Source: Rhodopirellula europaea 6C | GTDB lineage: Bacteria > Planctomycetota > Planctomycetia > Pirellulales > Pirellulaceae | DNA length: 53,496 nt | Assembly (NCBI RefSeq): GCF_000338295.1 | Contig: NZ_ANMO01000130.1 | Coordinates: forward strand, 1-53,496 | Reading direction: 5' to 3' | The notes under the pieces: model-generated | The model's database searches: none | What the model was told of the DNA's origin: nothing | What the model saw: the letters and a program-made list of their open reading frames with translations, nothing else | Made by a program: the position numbers and the translations under genes | Shown here: positions 44,363 to 53,360 of the stretch, in pieces | Layout of the letters: the number at the start of each line of letters is the position of its first letter | How positions within the stretch are numbered: position 1 is the first letter of the stretch

Positions 44363-47300
44363 CGATCCGCGTCGCGCTACATCACAAGACGTCGTACAAA
44401 TACGAACGACCGATCATGGTCGGTGCTCAACAAGTCCGATTGCGTCCGGCCTATCATGGTCGAACACCAATTGTGTCGTACAACTTGGCGATCTCCCCCG
44501 AAGACCATTTTTGCAACTGGCAACAGGATCCCTTTGCCAATCCGGTTGCGCGGTTGGTTTTTGAAAAGCCAACAGACCACTTCACCGTTTGCGTGGATTT
44601 GGTGGCGGATATGACCGTCATCAACCCGTTTGAGTTTTTCGTTGACGATTCGGCTCAGGAATGGCCATTCGAATACGACGATCAAGTCAAACGGCAACTG
44701 GCCAGCTATTTGGCGCCGGTGGAGACGACGCCCAAGTTCGAAAAATGGATCGAAACGCTGCCGAAGAAGTCGGAGCGAATCATCGATTTCTTGGTCGACG
44801 TCAATCGAGCGGCCCAATCGAAGATCGATTACAAAATCCGTTTGGAACCAGGTGTCCAAACACCCGAAGAAACGCTGACTCTGTGCAGCGGTTCGTGCCG
44901 TGACTCAGCTTGGTTGTTGGTCAACGCGTTTCGTCACATGGGGATGGCATCCCGTTTTGTGTCCGGGTATTTGATTCAGTTGACCGCTGATCAAGAATCC
45001 TTGGACGGACCCAATGGACCGGCGGAGGACTTCTGCGATTTGCACGCCTGGACCGAGGTCTATCTGCCAGGTGCCGGATGGGTTGGGTTGGATCCGACCA
45101 GTGGCTTGATGGCCGGCGAAGGTCACATCCCGTTGGCTTGCACGCCGACATTCACTGACGCGGCACCGATCATCGGTGGGCATGAACCGTGCGAAGTGGA
45201 ATTTGAACACGAGATGACGGTCACTCGGGTCCATGAAGATCCACGCGTGACCAAACCGTACGCGGAATCCACTTGGCAAGAAATCTTGCAGGCCGGCCGA
45301 ACGATTGATGAACAGTTGGAATCAGCTGATGTTCGGTTGACGATGGGTGGCGAACCGACCTTCGTTTCGATCGACAACATGGATGATCCGCAATGGAACA
45401 CCGATGCGGTTGGTGAAGAGAAACGAGTGCTCAGCAATGTTTTGCTGACTCGTCTGCGGGATCGTTGGGCACCGGGAAGTTTGCTGCACTACGGTCAAGG
45501 CAAATGGTATCCCGGCGAGTCGCTTCCTCGATGGGCGTTGACTTGTTTGTGGCGGCGCGATGGGCAACCGATTTGGCAGGACGATCAATGGATCGCCGAT
45601 GAGGGGAAAGACTACGGTCACACTCACAGCGACGCGGAACGTTTTGTGAAAACGCTGGCGCGCGAGCTGAATGTCAGTGCCCGGATGACGTTCCCGGTTC
45701 ACGAAGACGTCTTTCACTACTTGTGGCGAGAGAACCGTTTGCCGATCGATGTGGACCCGGAGGATCCGAAGCTGGAGGATCCCAATGAACGTGCGATGAT
45801 GATGCGAACGTTCAACGCTGGGCTTGGGTCGCCCGTTGGATATGTGCTTCCGGTTCGCCGAGCATGGTGGCAGGCTCGCCCGGGTTGGATCAGCGGCCGA
45901 TGGCCTGTTCGAAGCGAACGTGTGTATTTGATTCCCGGTGATTCGCCGATCGGTTTGCGATTGCCTCTGGATCGTTTGCCCGTTGCTTCCGCATCCGAGG
46001 CCCCGTTCTATACCACGCCGATGGATCCGACGGCTCCGCACGGACCGTTGCCACCGCCCGAGATGCCTCGGGGGAATGAACAAGACCCGCGAGGCAATCG
46101 ACGCGTTGATTCGCCCGACGAGTCACGAGAACGGATTCACCCTCAAGTCTTGGATGAAGAAGACGACGACAATCTGCCGACCAGCGAAGACGTGGTGCAA
46201 ACGGCGCTTTGCGTGGAGTGTCGGTACGGACGATTGTATGTCTTCATGCCGCCGACTCAGCGGATCGAGGACTACTTGGATTTGGTCACCGCCGTTGAGC
46301 AAACCTGTGCTTCGACCAAATTGCCGGTCATCATCGAAGGCTATCTGCCGCCCGCTGACGATCGAATCGAGTTGTTCAAGGTTACTCCTGACCCAGGTGT
46401 GATCGAAGTCAACACGCAGCCGACCGCATCGTGGGACGATTTGGTTGAATTGACTGAATCGCTGTATCACGAAGCTCGCAAATCACGGCTGGGAACCGAG
46501 AAGTTTGACTTGGACGGTTACCACACCGGGACCGGTGGAGGAAACCACATCGTATTGGGTGGACGATCGACGAACGAAAGCCCGTTCTTGCGACGGCCCG
46601 ATTTGTTGGCCAGCTTCATTCGGTTTTGGAACAATCACCCGTCGCTGTCTTACATGTTCAGCAGTCGGTTCATTGGCCCGACCAGTCAAGCACCTCGAAT
46701 GGATGAGGCGCGACAAGACGCGGCGTATGAAATGGACATCGCGCTGAGTCAGTTGCCTCCGACCGAAACGGATGTTCCGCCGTGGTTGGTGGACCGATTG
46801 TTCCGTGACCTGATGGTCGATTTGACGGGCAACACTCACCGTGCCGAAATCTGCGTCGACAAGCTGTACTCGCCTGACAGTTCAACCGGACGTTTGGGCT
46901 TGGTCGAGCTGCGTGGCTTTGAAATGCCACCGCACGAACAAATGAGTCTGGCTCAGTTGTTGTTGATTCGCTCGTGCGTGGCCGCGTTTTGGCAGCAACC
47001 TTACGATCGTCCGATTCAACATTGGGGCACACGTCTTCACGATCAGTTTTTGCTGCCCCACTTTGCTTGGCAGGACCTCACGCAATTGGTCGGCGAACTT
47101 AACGCCAAGGGGTCACCGATATCCGCGGATTGGTTCGCGGTGCATCATGAGTTTCGGTTCCCATTGATTGGCGAAATGGTCCTCGATGGAATGCGAGTGG
47201 AACTTCGCAGTGCCATTGAACCGTGGTACGTGATGGGTGAAGAACCGGGGTCGAGCGGAACGACTCGATTCGTTGATTCATCACTGGAACGATTGCAGGT

Positions 47301-47706
47301 GTTGGTGGAAGGTTTGGAACCGGATCGCCACGCGTTGATCGTGGCGGGACGTGAGGTTCCGTTGCATGCCACCGGTGTTGCCGGTCAGTACGTGGCGGGA
47401 ATCCGCTATCGAGCCTGGCAACCGCCTCGCTGCTTGCATCCAACCATCGGTGTTCACACGCCGTTGCAATTCGATTTGGTGAATCGTGCGGCTCGCCGTT
47501 CGATCGGGGGCTGCACTTACCACACCGTGCACCCGGGTGGGCTCAGTCACGAACGGTTCCCCGTCAATCCGAAGGAAGCAGAGTCGCGACGTGCATCGCG
47601 ATTCCGTGAATTCACGCTGTCGGGAGGCGAAATCGTGATGCCTGGACTGCCATCGCGAACCGGGTACGAACCCTTCCCTGTCACGATGGATTTGCGGCGC
47701 AGCTAG
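44359..47706 (+). CDS. Transglutaminase-like protease fused to DUF2126, module 1
   Basis: An 1115-residue protein. Residues 1-100 are the transglutaminase N-terminal beta domain (ALHHKTSYKYERP, QQVRLRPAY). The papain-like transglutaminase core has Cys180 (LCSGSCRDSAWLLV), His229 (DLHAWTEVYLPGAGWVG) and Asp245 (GLDPTSG), a complete triad. DUF2126 follows from about 330 (VRLTMGGEPTFVSIDNMDDPQWNTDAVG, one run) to the end, with YGQGKWYPGESLPRW, a region of PEV-type linkers near 560-600, and YHTGTGGGNHIVLGG near 725. DUF2126 is otherwise found attached to these transglutaminases and is of unknown function; its pattern of His, Asp and Glu would fit an enzyme. It is a cytoplasmic protein as no signal is present. 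Confidence 0.9.
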   Translation: MTIRVALHHKTSYKYERPIMVGAQQVRLRPAYHGRTPIVSYNLAISPEDHFCNWQQDPFANPVARLVFEKPTDHFTVCVDLVADMTVINPFEFFVDDSAQEWPFEYDDQVKRQLASYLAPVETTPKFEKWIETLPKKSERIIDFLVDVNRAAQSKIDYKIRLEPGVQTPEETLTLCSGSCRDSAWLLVNAFRHMGMASRFVSGYLIQLTADQESLDGPNGPAEDFCDLHAWTEVYLPGAGWVGLDPTSGLMAGEGHIPLACTPTFTDAAPIIGGHEPCEVEFEHEMTVTRVHEDPRVTKPYAESTWQEILQAGRTIDEQLESADVRLTMGGEPTFVSIDNMDDPQWNTDAVGEEKRVLSNVLLTRLRDRWAPGSLLHYGQGKWYPGESLPRWALTCLWRRDGQPIWQDDQWIADEGKDYGHTHSDAERFVKTLARELNVSARMTFPVHEDVFHYLWRENRLPIDVDPEDPKLEDPNERAMMMRTFNAGLGSPVGYVLPVRRAWWQARPGWISGRWPVRSERVYLIPGDSPIGLRLPLDRLPVASASEAPFYTTPMDPTAPHGPLPPPEMPRGNEQDPRGNRRVDSPDESRERIHPQVLDEEDDDNLPTSEDVVQTALCVECRYGRLYVFMPPTQRIEDYLDLVTAVEQTCASTKLPVIIEGYLPPADDRIELFKVTPDPGVIEVNTQPTASWDDLVELTESLYHEARKSRLGTEKFDLDGYHTGTGGGNHIVLGGRSTNESPFLRRPDLLASFIRFWNNHPSLSYMFSSRFIGPTSQAPRMDEARQDAAYEMDIALSQLPPTETDVPPWLVDRLFRDLMVDLTGNTHRAEICVDKLYSPDSSTGRLGLVELRGFEMPPHEQMSLAQLLLIRSCVAAFWQQPYDRPIQHWGTRLHDQFLLPHFAWQDLTQLVGELNAKGSPISADWFAVHHEFRFPLIGEMVLDGMRVELRSAIEPWYVMGEEPGSSGTTRFVDSSLERLQVLVEGLEPDRHALIVAGREVPLHATGVAGQYVAGIRYRAWQPPRCLHPTIGVHTPLQFDLVNRAARRSIGGCTYHTVHPGGLSHERFPVNPKEAESRRASRFREFTLSGGEIVMPGLPSRTGYEPFPVTMDLRRS

Positions 47707-47864
47707 AAATCCACGATTGCCTCTCCCACGTAGGGGGTGGCCGAGGCGGCTGAGATGCATTTGCTCGCCCGGTCATTCGTCGAATCCTTGGGCTCGGTTA
47801 CAATGGCGCTTCAATGCTACACCGCGACGAAGAAGTTTGACCCAGATGGTATTTCCTCGGGTCG

Positions 47865-50522
47865 ATGCTGTTGCCAACTCAGATCGAATCAAAGGTGAAC
47901 GTGCCGACTCCCACCGCGACAGCTCATTCCAACGATTTGCCATCGGGATCGCCGCCTGGGCTCTCATTGGCAGACTATGCCTCGATGGCGGAACGCTTTG
48001 ACGAATGCCGTTTACCCGATGGTGCATTGCGTCCATGTTGGAAGAGCATTGCCAATGAGGTCACGAGTCTCGGCAAGTCAGGGCTGAACGACCGTGAATC
48101 GCAGATTGAACAATTGATTCGTGAGAACGGATCGACGTTTCAGATCGACACCGGTGAAGGCACGCAGACTCGCCCTTGGCAATTGGCGACCGTGCCGATT
48201 GCCATCGCGGAGCAAGACTGGAATCGGTTGGCCACCGGGTTGGCTCAACGGACCCGTGTTCTGGAAGCCATCCTGGCTGATTTGCTTGGACCCCAACGGC
48301 TGATTCGTGAACGCGTTTTGCCGCCTGAGTTGTTGTGGGACAACCCTCGATTCCTTCGCGTTTATCACAACCTTCCGGTGTCCGCTGGTCATCGGTTGCA
48401 TCTGGTCGGTTTCGATGTCGCGCGTGCCAGCGATGGTGCATGGTGGGTCACCGGTGATCGCACCCGAGCGCCGAGCGGATTGGGTTATCTGCTTGAGAAC
48501 CGGATTGTTCATGGACGCATCTTTCCGCATCTCAGTCGCACCGCCAACGTGCGTCGGCTGGCATCATTCTTCGGATCAATGCGGCGCCATTTTCGAACGC
48601 TTGCTCCTCGTCAAAAAGACAATCCGCGAGTTGCTTTGCTGACTCCCGGCCACGGCAGCTATCGCGATTTCGAAGACGCTTACCTCGCTCGGTATTTGGG
48701 ATACACCTTGGTCCAAGGCCGCGACTTGGCGGTTCGGGGCGAACGGCTGCATTTGAAAACATTAGGCGGATTGCTTCCGATCGAAGTGCTTTGGCGGCAT
48801 GTCTCCGATCGAAAGTGCGATCCATTGGAATTGGATCCTCATTCAACCGAAGGCGTCACCGGATTGCTGCGGTGCAAACGTGGCGGTGAATTGGCGGTTG
48901 TGAATTCGATCGGAACCGCGATCGCCGAAATGCCTGCATTGATCCCATTCTTGCCGGCGGCGGCAAAGTTGTTGTTGGGTGAGACGTTGCAATTGCCCAG
49001 CGTGGCAACGTATTGGTGCGGAGCCGAAAAGGAACGCCAGTATGTTTTGGAACATCTCGATGAATTGGTTCTGCGAGATGCGTTCGCGGTCAGCGACACG
49101 CGTCCGGTGATGCCGGTTCGATGCACCGCCGAAGAGAAGGACGCTTTGGTGCGTCGCATCAAAGCCCAACCCAATCGATTTGTTGGGCAACATCGGTTGT
49201 CTCACAGCGTCACGCCGGTGTGGCATGGTGAGCGATTCGAACCTTGGCACGTTTCACTTCGGACGTTTGTGCTGCAAACCAAAAACAACATCGAAGTGTT
49301 GCCGGGTGCACTTGCGCGTGTCAGTCCGAAAGAAGATCTGCTAAGCAACTCGCCAACTCAGGGGCAATTGACGCAGGATTGTTGGATCGTCAGCGACAAA
49401 CCAGTCGATCACGAAACCACGTTGCTTTCCAATGACGATCACACGATTGTTCTGCGACGCAGCGGAGCTGAATTGCCCAGCCGCGTTGCCGAGCATCTTT
49501 TTTGGTTGGGACGCTACGTCGAGCGTTGTGAGTCCATCGCCAGATTGCTGCGAACGACGTTGGCTCGGCTGGTGGGCGAAGATGAACTCAACGATTTGCC
49601 CGAGATGACGAGGTTGGTGGCTGCTTTGGCGGCCGTTGGACAACTCGAACCTGACTACGCGATTGAGGGCCTCGACGGGGCCATGCCTCAATTGGATAGC
49701 GTGTTGCCGTCCAGCGTCTTTGACACCGCCAATCCGCGAGCATTGCAAAACTCGGTTGCCAGCGCACTGCACAATGCGACGGCCGTTCGCGACCGAATCT
49801 CGCTGGATGCCTATCGAATTTTCCAAAGCATTCACGCGGATATCTCCGGCTCGCGAAGACCGACGACGGTCAACGTTTCGCGGGCGATGGAGCGGCTCAA
49901 CCGTTTGATCACCCACTTGATGGCGTTTAGCGGATTGACCGCGGAGAGTCTGACAAGAACACACGGTTGGCGTTTCGTTTTGCTGGGACGCCGCTTGGAA
50001 CGCGCTGATCAAACCGCTGAGTTGTTGCTTGCAACGATGGTTCGGCCAGTCGCCGATGAAGTTGGATTGTGCGAGAGCATTTTGGATGCGACCGACAGCT
50101 TGATGACCTATCGGTCGCGTTACCTTTCATTGGTTCGTCCCGCACCCGCGATTGACCTAATGGTCACGGATGAAACCAACCCGAGATCGCTGCGTTTTCA
50201 GCTCAACGACATTCAACAATTGCTCAGCGATCTACCGACGGAACCAGGGCGTGTCGCGTTGGGTGCGGACGAACGATTGGCTCGTGAACTTCAGCACCCA
50301 TTGCTGATTGCGGACGTCGGGACTCTCACCGAAGTCAACGCATCGGGGAATCGGGTGGAACTGCAGCGGTTGCTGGAATTGGTTCAAGCGAAAATTCCTC
50401 AGCTGGCAAACGCAATCGCTGGTCGATACCTCATTCATACCGCACCCGAGCAGACTTTGACTGGCGATCGCGAACAATCGCTGGATGAATCCTTGATGCC
50501 TCCCGAAGCAACGCAAAGGTGA
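47865..50522 (+). CDS. Fused ATP-grasp and alpha-E protein, module 2
   Basis: An 885-residue protein. Residues 1 to about 500 are a second circularly permuted ATP-grasp domain (LRVYHNLPVSAGHRLHLVGFDV, VALLTPGHGSYRDFEDAYLARYLGYTLVQGRDLAV, one run). Residues about 530-860 are an alpha-E domain (SRVAEHLFWLGRYVERCESIARLLRTTLARL, HGWRFVLLGRRLERADQTAEL). Compared with the copy at 41741, the LEDNLR metal motif is TGDRTR, and KAAGESGGYG after DELV is RDAFAVSDTR. Such changes are usual in this fused subfamily as I know it, but they suggest altered or lost ATP chemistry. It starts 158 bp after module 1, with TACAAT at 47799 as a possible -10 element. Its stop overlaps a GTG of the next gene. Confidence 0.88.
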   Translation: MLLPTQIESKVNVPTPTATAHSNDLPSGSPPGLSLADYASMAERFDECRLPDGALRPCWKSIANEVTSLGKSGLNDRESQIEQLIRENGSTFQIDTGEGTQTRPWQLATVPIAIAEQDWNRLATGLAQRTRVLEAILADLLGPQRLIRERVLPPELLWDNPRFLRVYHNLPVSAGHRLHLVGFDVARASDGAWWVTGDRTRAPSGLGYLLENRIVHGRIFPHLSRTANVRRLASFFGSMRRHFRTLAPRQKDNPRVALLTPGHGSYRDFEDAYLARYLGYTLVQGRDLAVRGERLHLKTLGGLLPIEVLWRHVSDRKCDPLELDPHSTEGVTGLLRCKRGGELAVVNSIGTAIAEMPALIPFLPAAAKLLLGETLQLPSVATYWCGAEKERQYVLEHLDELVLRDAFAVSDTRPVMPVRCTAEEKDALVRRIKAQPNRFVGQHRLSHSVTPVWHGERFEPWHVSLRTFVLQTKNNIEVLPGALARVSPKEDLLSNSPTQGQLTQDCWIVSDKPVDHETTLLSNDDHTIVLRRSGAELPSRVAEHLFWLGRYVERCESIARLLRTTLARLVGEDELNDLPEMTRLVAALAAVGQLEPDYAIEGLDGAMPQLDSVLPSSVFDTANPRALQNSVASALHNATAVRDRISLDAYRIFQSIHADISGSRRPTTVNVSRAMERLNRLITHLMAFSGLTAESLTRTHGWRFVLLGRRLERADQTAELLLATMVRPVADEVGLCESILDATDSLMTYRSRYLSLVRPAPAIDLMVTDETNPRSLRFQLNDIQQLLSDLPTEPGRVALGADERLARELQHPLLIADVGTLTEVNASGNRVELQRLLELVQAKIPQLANAIAGRYLIHTAPEQTLTGDREQSLDESLMPPEATQR

Positions 50523-50527
50523 ATTCA

Positions 50528-51448
50528 ATGCCTCGGTCGGTCACTTACGACATCGTTCATGAGACGAAGTACACATACAGCGAACCCGTTGCGGTTTGTT
50601 TGAACCAGCTTCGCATGCGCCCGCAGACACGGTCACCGTCGGTGGTTTGCAACCAGTGCACCGTCACCATTGAACCGGTGCCAGCCAAAGTGGATACGCA
50701 CCCGGACTACTTCGGTAACGTTGTCGACTCATTTGCGATTGAGTCACATCATGAATCGTTGGTTGTCAAAGTCGCCAGTCAGGTGCAGGTCAATGCGATC
50801 AATCCCTTTGAGTCGCCAAACATTCCGACGGTAGCAGAAGTGGTCCATGCAATCCGAACCGGACAGACCGAAGCTGATCTCTTCGCCAAGGAATATGTGT
50901 TCGCATCTCCTCGCATTCCCTTGGCGGGCCACTTCGCCGAATACGCCAAAACGATCGTGAACGAGGGCTCATCGATCTTGGACGCGGTGCTTCAGCTGAC
51001 CAAACACATCCACGATGACTTCCGATACGATTCGACCGCCACGGACGTCAGCACGACAACCCAGTCCGCGTTTGAACTCAAAGCAGGGGTGTGTCAGGAT
51101 TTCTCACACGTTCAAATCGCCTGCTTGCGCAGCCTTGGGTTGCCCGCCCGATATGTCAGCGGCTATCTGCGAACGTTGCCTCCGCCCGGAAAACCTCGTT
51201 TGATAGGCAACGACGAATCCCACGCTTGGATCAGCGTCTACGCGGGAGAAGCTCTGGGATGGATCGACTTTGACCCAACCAATGCTTGTCAGATCGGAGT
51301 CGATCATATCCCCGTCTGTGTTGGTCGGGACTATGACGACATCAGCCCCATGCGGGGCATCGTGCTGGGCGGCGGCCACACGACCCTTGCCGTCAAGGTG
51401 GACGTCGCACCGGTCGAACTGCCAACAGAGGTGGGACCACCTGCCTGA
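50528..51448 (+). CDS. Transglutaminase-like protein, module 2
   Basis: A 306-residue protein from the ATG at 50528; a GTG at 50519 overlaps the previous stop by 4 bp and is also possible. The N-terminal beta domain (SVTYDIVHETKYTYSEPV, LNQLRMRPQTRSPS) matches that of the module 1 protein. The catalytic triad is present: Cys189 in AGVCQDFSHVQIAC, His232 in DESHAWISVYAG and Asp249 in WIDFDPTN. It ends with a short RDYDDISPMRGIVLGGG stretch usual for this family. These enzymes may act as peptidases or amidases that undo amide bonds, or as transferases; neither is demonstrated. It is the last gene of the cluster, and a gene-poor repeat region follows. Confidence 0.88.
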   Translation: MPRSVTYDIVHETKYTYSEPVAVCLNQLRMRPQTRSPSVVCNQCTVTIEPVPAKVDTHPDYFGNVVDSFAIESHHESLVVKVASQVQVNAINPFESPNIPTVAEVVHAIRTGQTEADLFAKEYVFASPRIPLAGHFAEYAKTIVNEGSSILDAVLQLTKHIHDDFRYDSTATDVSTTTQSAFELKAGVCQDFSHVQIACLRSLGLPARYVSGYLRTLPPPGKPRLIGNDESHAWISVYAGEALGWIDFDPTNACQIGVDHIPVCVGRDYDDISPMRGIVLGGGHTTLAVKVDVAPVELPTEVGPPA

Positions 51449-51592
51449 GGCACGTTGGACGCCTCTCGCCTCAACGCCTCTTTGCCCATTCGTTATTGGC
51501 ACCCAGCAACGTCCACAAGGATCTTGTCCATTGCGTGAACACCGCTGCTGTGGGAACGATCAATTGATCGACACGCAAATCTGCCGTGCGTA
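51449..51592. other. Spacer after the transglutaminase cluster
   Basis: No gene is seen. CGATCAATTGATCG at 51557-51570 is a perfect 14-bp palindrome just before the repeat element. No T-run follows, so it is not a clear terminator. Confidence 0.4.
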
Positions 51593-51844
51593 GAGGTCGT
51601 GCAGTTTTTTTGATGCCGCTTTTCGGCAGATTGACACACGGCGTACCTCTCCCGAAACGCAGTTTGGGGACAGGTCGAGCGACGCCGTTCAGGCGTACGC
51701 GAGGGTGAGGGCCGAGCATGGGAAAAGGCCCGCACTACCCTCCCCGGAAATCTCGCTGAACGCTCGCATTCCGACACTCCCCAACTGCGTTCAGGAGGAT
51801 GATTTCAACCTTGCGAGCACGGCACTTCAAAACTGCACGACCTC
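51593..51844. repeat. 252-bp MITE-like element with perfect 16-bp terminal inverted repeats
   Basis: The left terminus GAGGTCGTGCAGTTTT (51593-51608) is the exact reverse complement of the right terminus AAAACTGCACGACCTC (51829-51844). The interior is GC-rich and has further weak self-complementary parts (ACCTCTCCC with GGGGACAGGT). Relatives are at 1-133 and 3860-4412. No protein-coding signal or transposase is present, so movement, if any, would be by an enzyme in trans. I do not see a clear target-site duplication. Confidence 0.85.
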
Positions 51845-51868
51845 CGTATTGGAGACTATTGGGAAGAC

Positions 51869-52168
51869 GAGCCGGCTTCACCGCGTTTCCACACTTTCGC
51901 CCCGGATGGGGCAATCATCCGTAGCTCGGGACGGAAGCCCCGAGACCGATGGCAGAACCCAGCAGGCCGCCCCGGACGGGGCCGTCGTGGTAACGGTTTG
52001 GGCGGTTCATCGTTCCGGGGCCTGACGACCCCGGCAATGGATGTGCCGGCCCTTCGGGCTTTATCGAGCCGAACGATGGTGCTCGGCACCATCCGACGAT
52101 CCATCAGCAAGAATGCGTCCGAAGCTCTCCGGTGCAGCGATTTGGTTAAAAGAACTCCGTCCCCCTTT
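51869..52168. repeat. Composite dispersed repeat, full-length copy
   Basis: Two modules are joined by a middle part. Module 1 (51869-51990) starts GAGCCGGCTTCA and includes the nearly palindromic GCCCCGGATGGGGC and GCCCCGGACGGGGC and the block GATGGCAGAACCCAGCAGG. Module 2 (52085-52168) starts GGCACCATCCGACGATCC and ends in a GGTTAAA..GAACTCCGTCCCC tail. Module 1 recurs at 53187-53305 and module 2 at 53000-53082, with about 85-90% identity by eye. The copy lies next to the 252-bp element with only 24 bp between. Confidence 0.8.
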
Positions 52169-52207
52169 ATCGTCCCCGGCAACTTGACCCCCAACACACG
52201 CCACAAG

Positions 52208-52585
52208 TCAACGCGTCAAACGGTCTTGAAATTCCAACAGGCTGTCTGTGAAACGCAGTGCATACTCAAACTTCTTGACGGACTCCAATTTCGAGATTCG
52301 CAAGTAGGCCGAATAGGCATCAAAATCGGCGCACTTCGAGAGCGAGTCCAGATCAACCTGTCCGGTCTCATTGTATCGATCAACGTAGTCGAGTAGTCGA
52401 TCCCGATGAATCGATTCCCAGAATGCAATGAACTCAGGGTCCGATGTTCCACCGCTTTGATTTGACAAAACATTCACCCGATGACCGCCCCGGCTTTCTC
52501 GAGCCTCCATGTACTCAGGCATCCAAATCGCCAGGCATGCCAAGATGGTGACGGCGCCAACAAATCCAATCAATTGTTTCATCAT
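52208..52585 (-). CDS. Small membrane-anchored protein of unknown function
   Basis: A 125-residue protein with an N-terminal TM helix or uncleaved signal (LIGFVGAVTILACLAIWM, residues 5-22). The soluble, charged, probably helical remainder includes FIAFWESIHRDRLLDYVDRY, DLDSLSKCADFDAYSAYLRIS and FEYALRFTDSLLEFQDRL. No family is recognised. The start ATG is followed by a second one; GAGCAG is a poor ribosome-binding site just before it. It lies between repeat copies but its sequence is not shared by them, which supports a real gene. Confidence 0.6.
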   Translation of the reverse strand: MMKQLIGFVGAVTILACLAIWMPEYMEARESRGGHRVNVLSNQSGGTSDPEFIAFWESIHRDRLLDYVDRYNETGQVDLDSLSKCADFDAYSAYLRISKLESVKKFEYALRFTDSLLEFQDRLTR

Positions 52586-52999
52586 TCTGCTCGCTTCGGG
52601 TCAAGTTTGTTCTGATCCTAAAACGATAGGTCGTGTTTTCGGCCGATTCCACCAAATGGGGGAATTTCGTGTCACCCATCCAGACACCGACGCAATGTCG
52701 TTACTCGAGGCGATGAGCGGCGATAGCGCGGAGAAGTCGAAGAGGTGAAGTGGCTCTCTGTGGGTCGGACCTTCCGGTTGGGTAGCGGCCATACACCGCA
52801 AGCTGAGCCGCTGACCGCTCCGATGAGGTGCTAACCCCAAGAGTGTGATCGAGGTCAGCTACATCTCGCTGTCCTCACAGGGCATCCGCCCTGAACACGG
52901 ACCGATGTACTACGACATTGGGTAGCGCATGAATCAGGAAGGTGAAATGACGATCCAAATCGGATCGTCCTCGGGAGGGAGAACGGAAAAACGCTGGCA
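52586..52999. other. Gene-free stretch upstream of the small membrane protein
   Basis: I see no coding region and no strong hairpin. It should contain the promoter of the minus-strand gene that starts at 52585. The part near 52750-52910 is GC-rich and resembles repeat debris, but I found no second copy in the window. Confidence 0.4.
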
Positions 53000-53082
53000 G
53001 GCACCATCCGACGATCCGGTAGCAAGAATGCTACTGCAGAGCTCCGGTGCAGACCAATGGTAGAACTAACTCCGTCCCCTTT
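53000..53082. repeat. Composite dispersed repeat, module 2 alone
   Basis: GGCACCATCCGACGATCC and the tail GAGCTCCGGTGCAG, AATGGTAGAAC, TCCGTCCCC match 52085-52168, with small indels in the middle (AGCAAGAATGC is shared). It is a solo copy of the right-hand module. Confidence 0.75.
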
Positions 53083-53130
53083 TCGCAGCTGACGAGGCCG
53101 ATCCGATTGAATCTTCGCGGAGGAATGGTG

Positions 53131-53176
53131 AAGCCTCCCTATACGACGGAGATCACCTCGTGCGTTTTGGAGGCTT
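53131..53176. repeat. Inverted repeat between repeat copies
   Basis: AAGCCTCC (53131-53138) pairs with GGAGGCTT (53169-53176) across a 30-base interval. It sits between the solo module 2 and the next module 1 copy. It has no known role. Confidence 0.4.
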
Positions 53177-53186
53177 TCTGAAAAGG

Positions 53187-53360
53187 GAGCCGGCTTCATC
53201 GGGTTTCCCTTTCGCCCCGGATGGGGCGATCGTCCGTAGCTCGGAGCGGAAGCCCCGAGGCCGATGGCAGAACCCAGCAGGTCGCCCCGGACGGGGCAGT
53301 CGTGGGGACTACCGAATTACTCCGGTGCACAAGTATGGTTAAACGACCTTCGTCCCCTTT
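53187..53360. repeat. Composite dispersed repeat, module 1 with a shortened tail
   Basis: Module 1 (53187-53305) matches 51869-51990 closely (GATGGCAGAACCCAGCAGG is identical). It is followed after 12 bp by only the tail of module 2, CTCCGGTGCA..ATGGTTAAAC..TCGTCCCCTTT (53318-53360). The middle and first half of module 2 are missing, so this copy looks internally deleted. Confidence 0.75.

Noticed and set aside
49341-50012. 223-codon minus-strand ORF inside the fused ATP-grasp/alpha-E gene
   Set aside because: It is antisense to conserved alpha-E coding sequence, without any family signal.
51471-51777. Two overlapping minus-strand ORFs of 82 and 94 codons
   Set aside because: Both lie across the 252-bp TIR element and owe their open frames to its GC-rich sequence. 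No family or start signal supports them.
51856-52206. 116-codon minus-strand ORF
   Set aside because: It covers the composite repeat. Its KGDGV and DRRMVP words recur in the ORF at 52855-53199, which covers the other copies.
52855-53199. 114-codon minus-strand ORF
   Set aside because: It runs through solo module 2 and other repeat sequence, with no protein family pattern.
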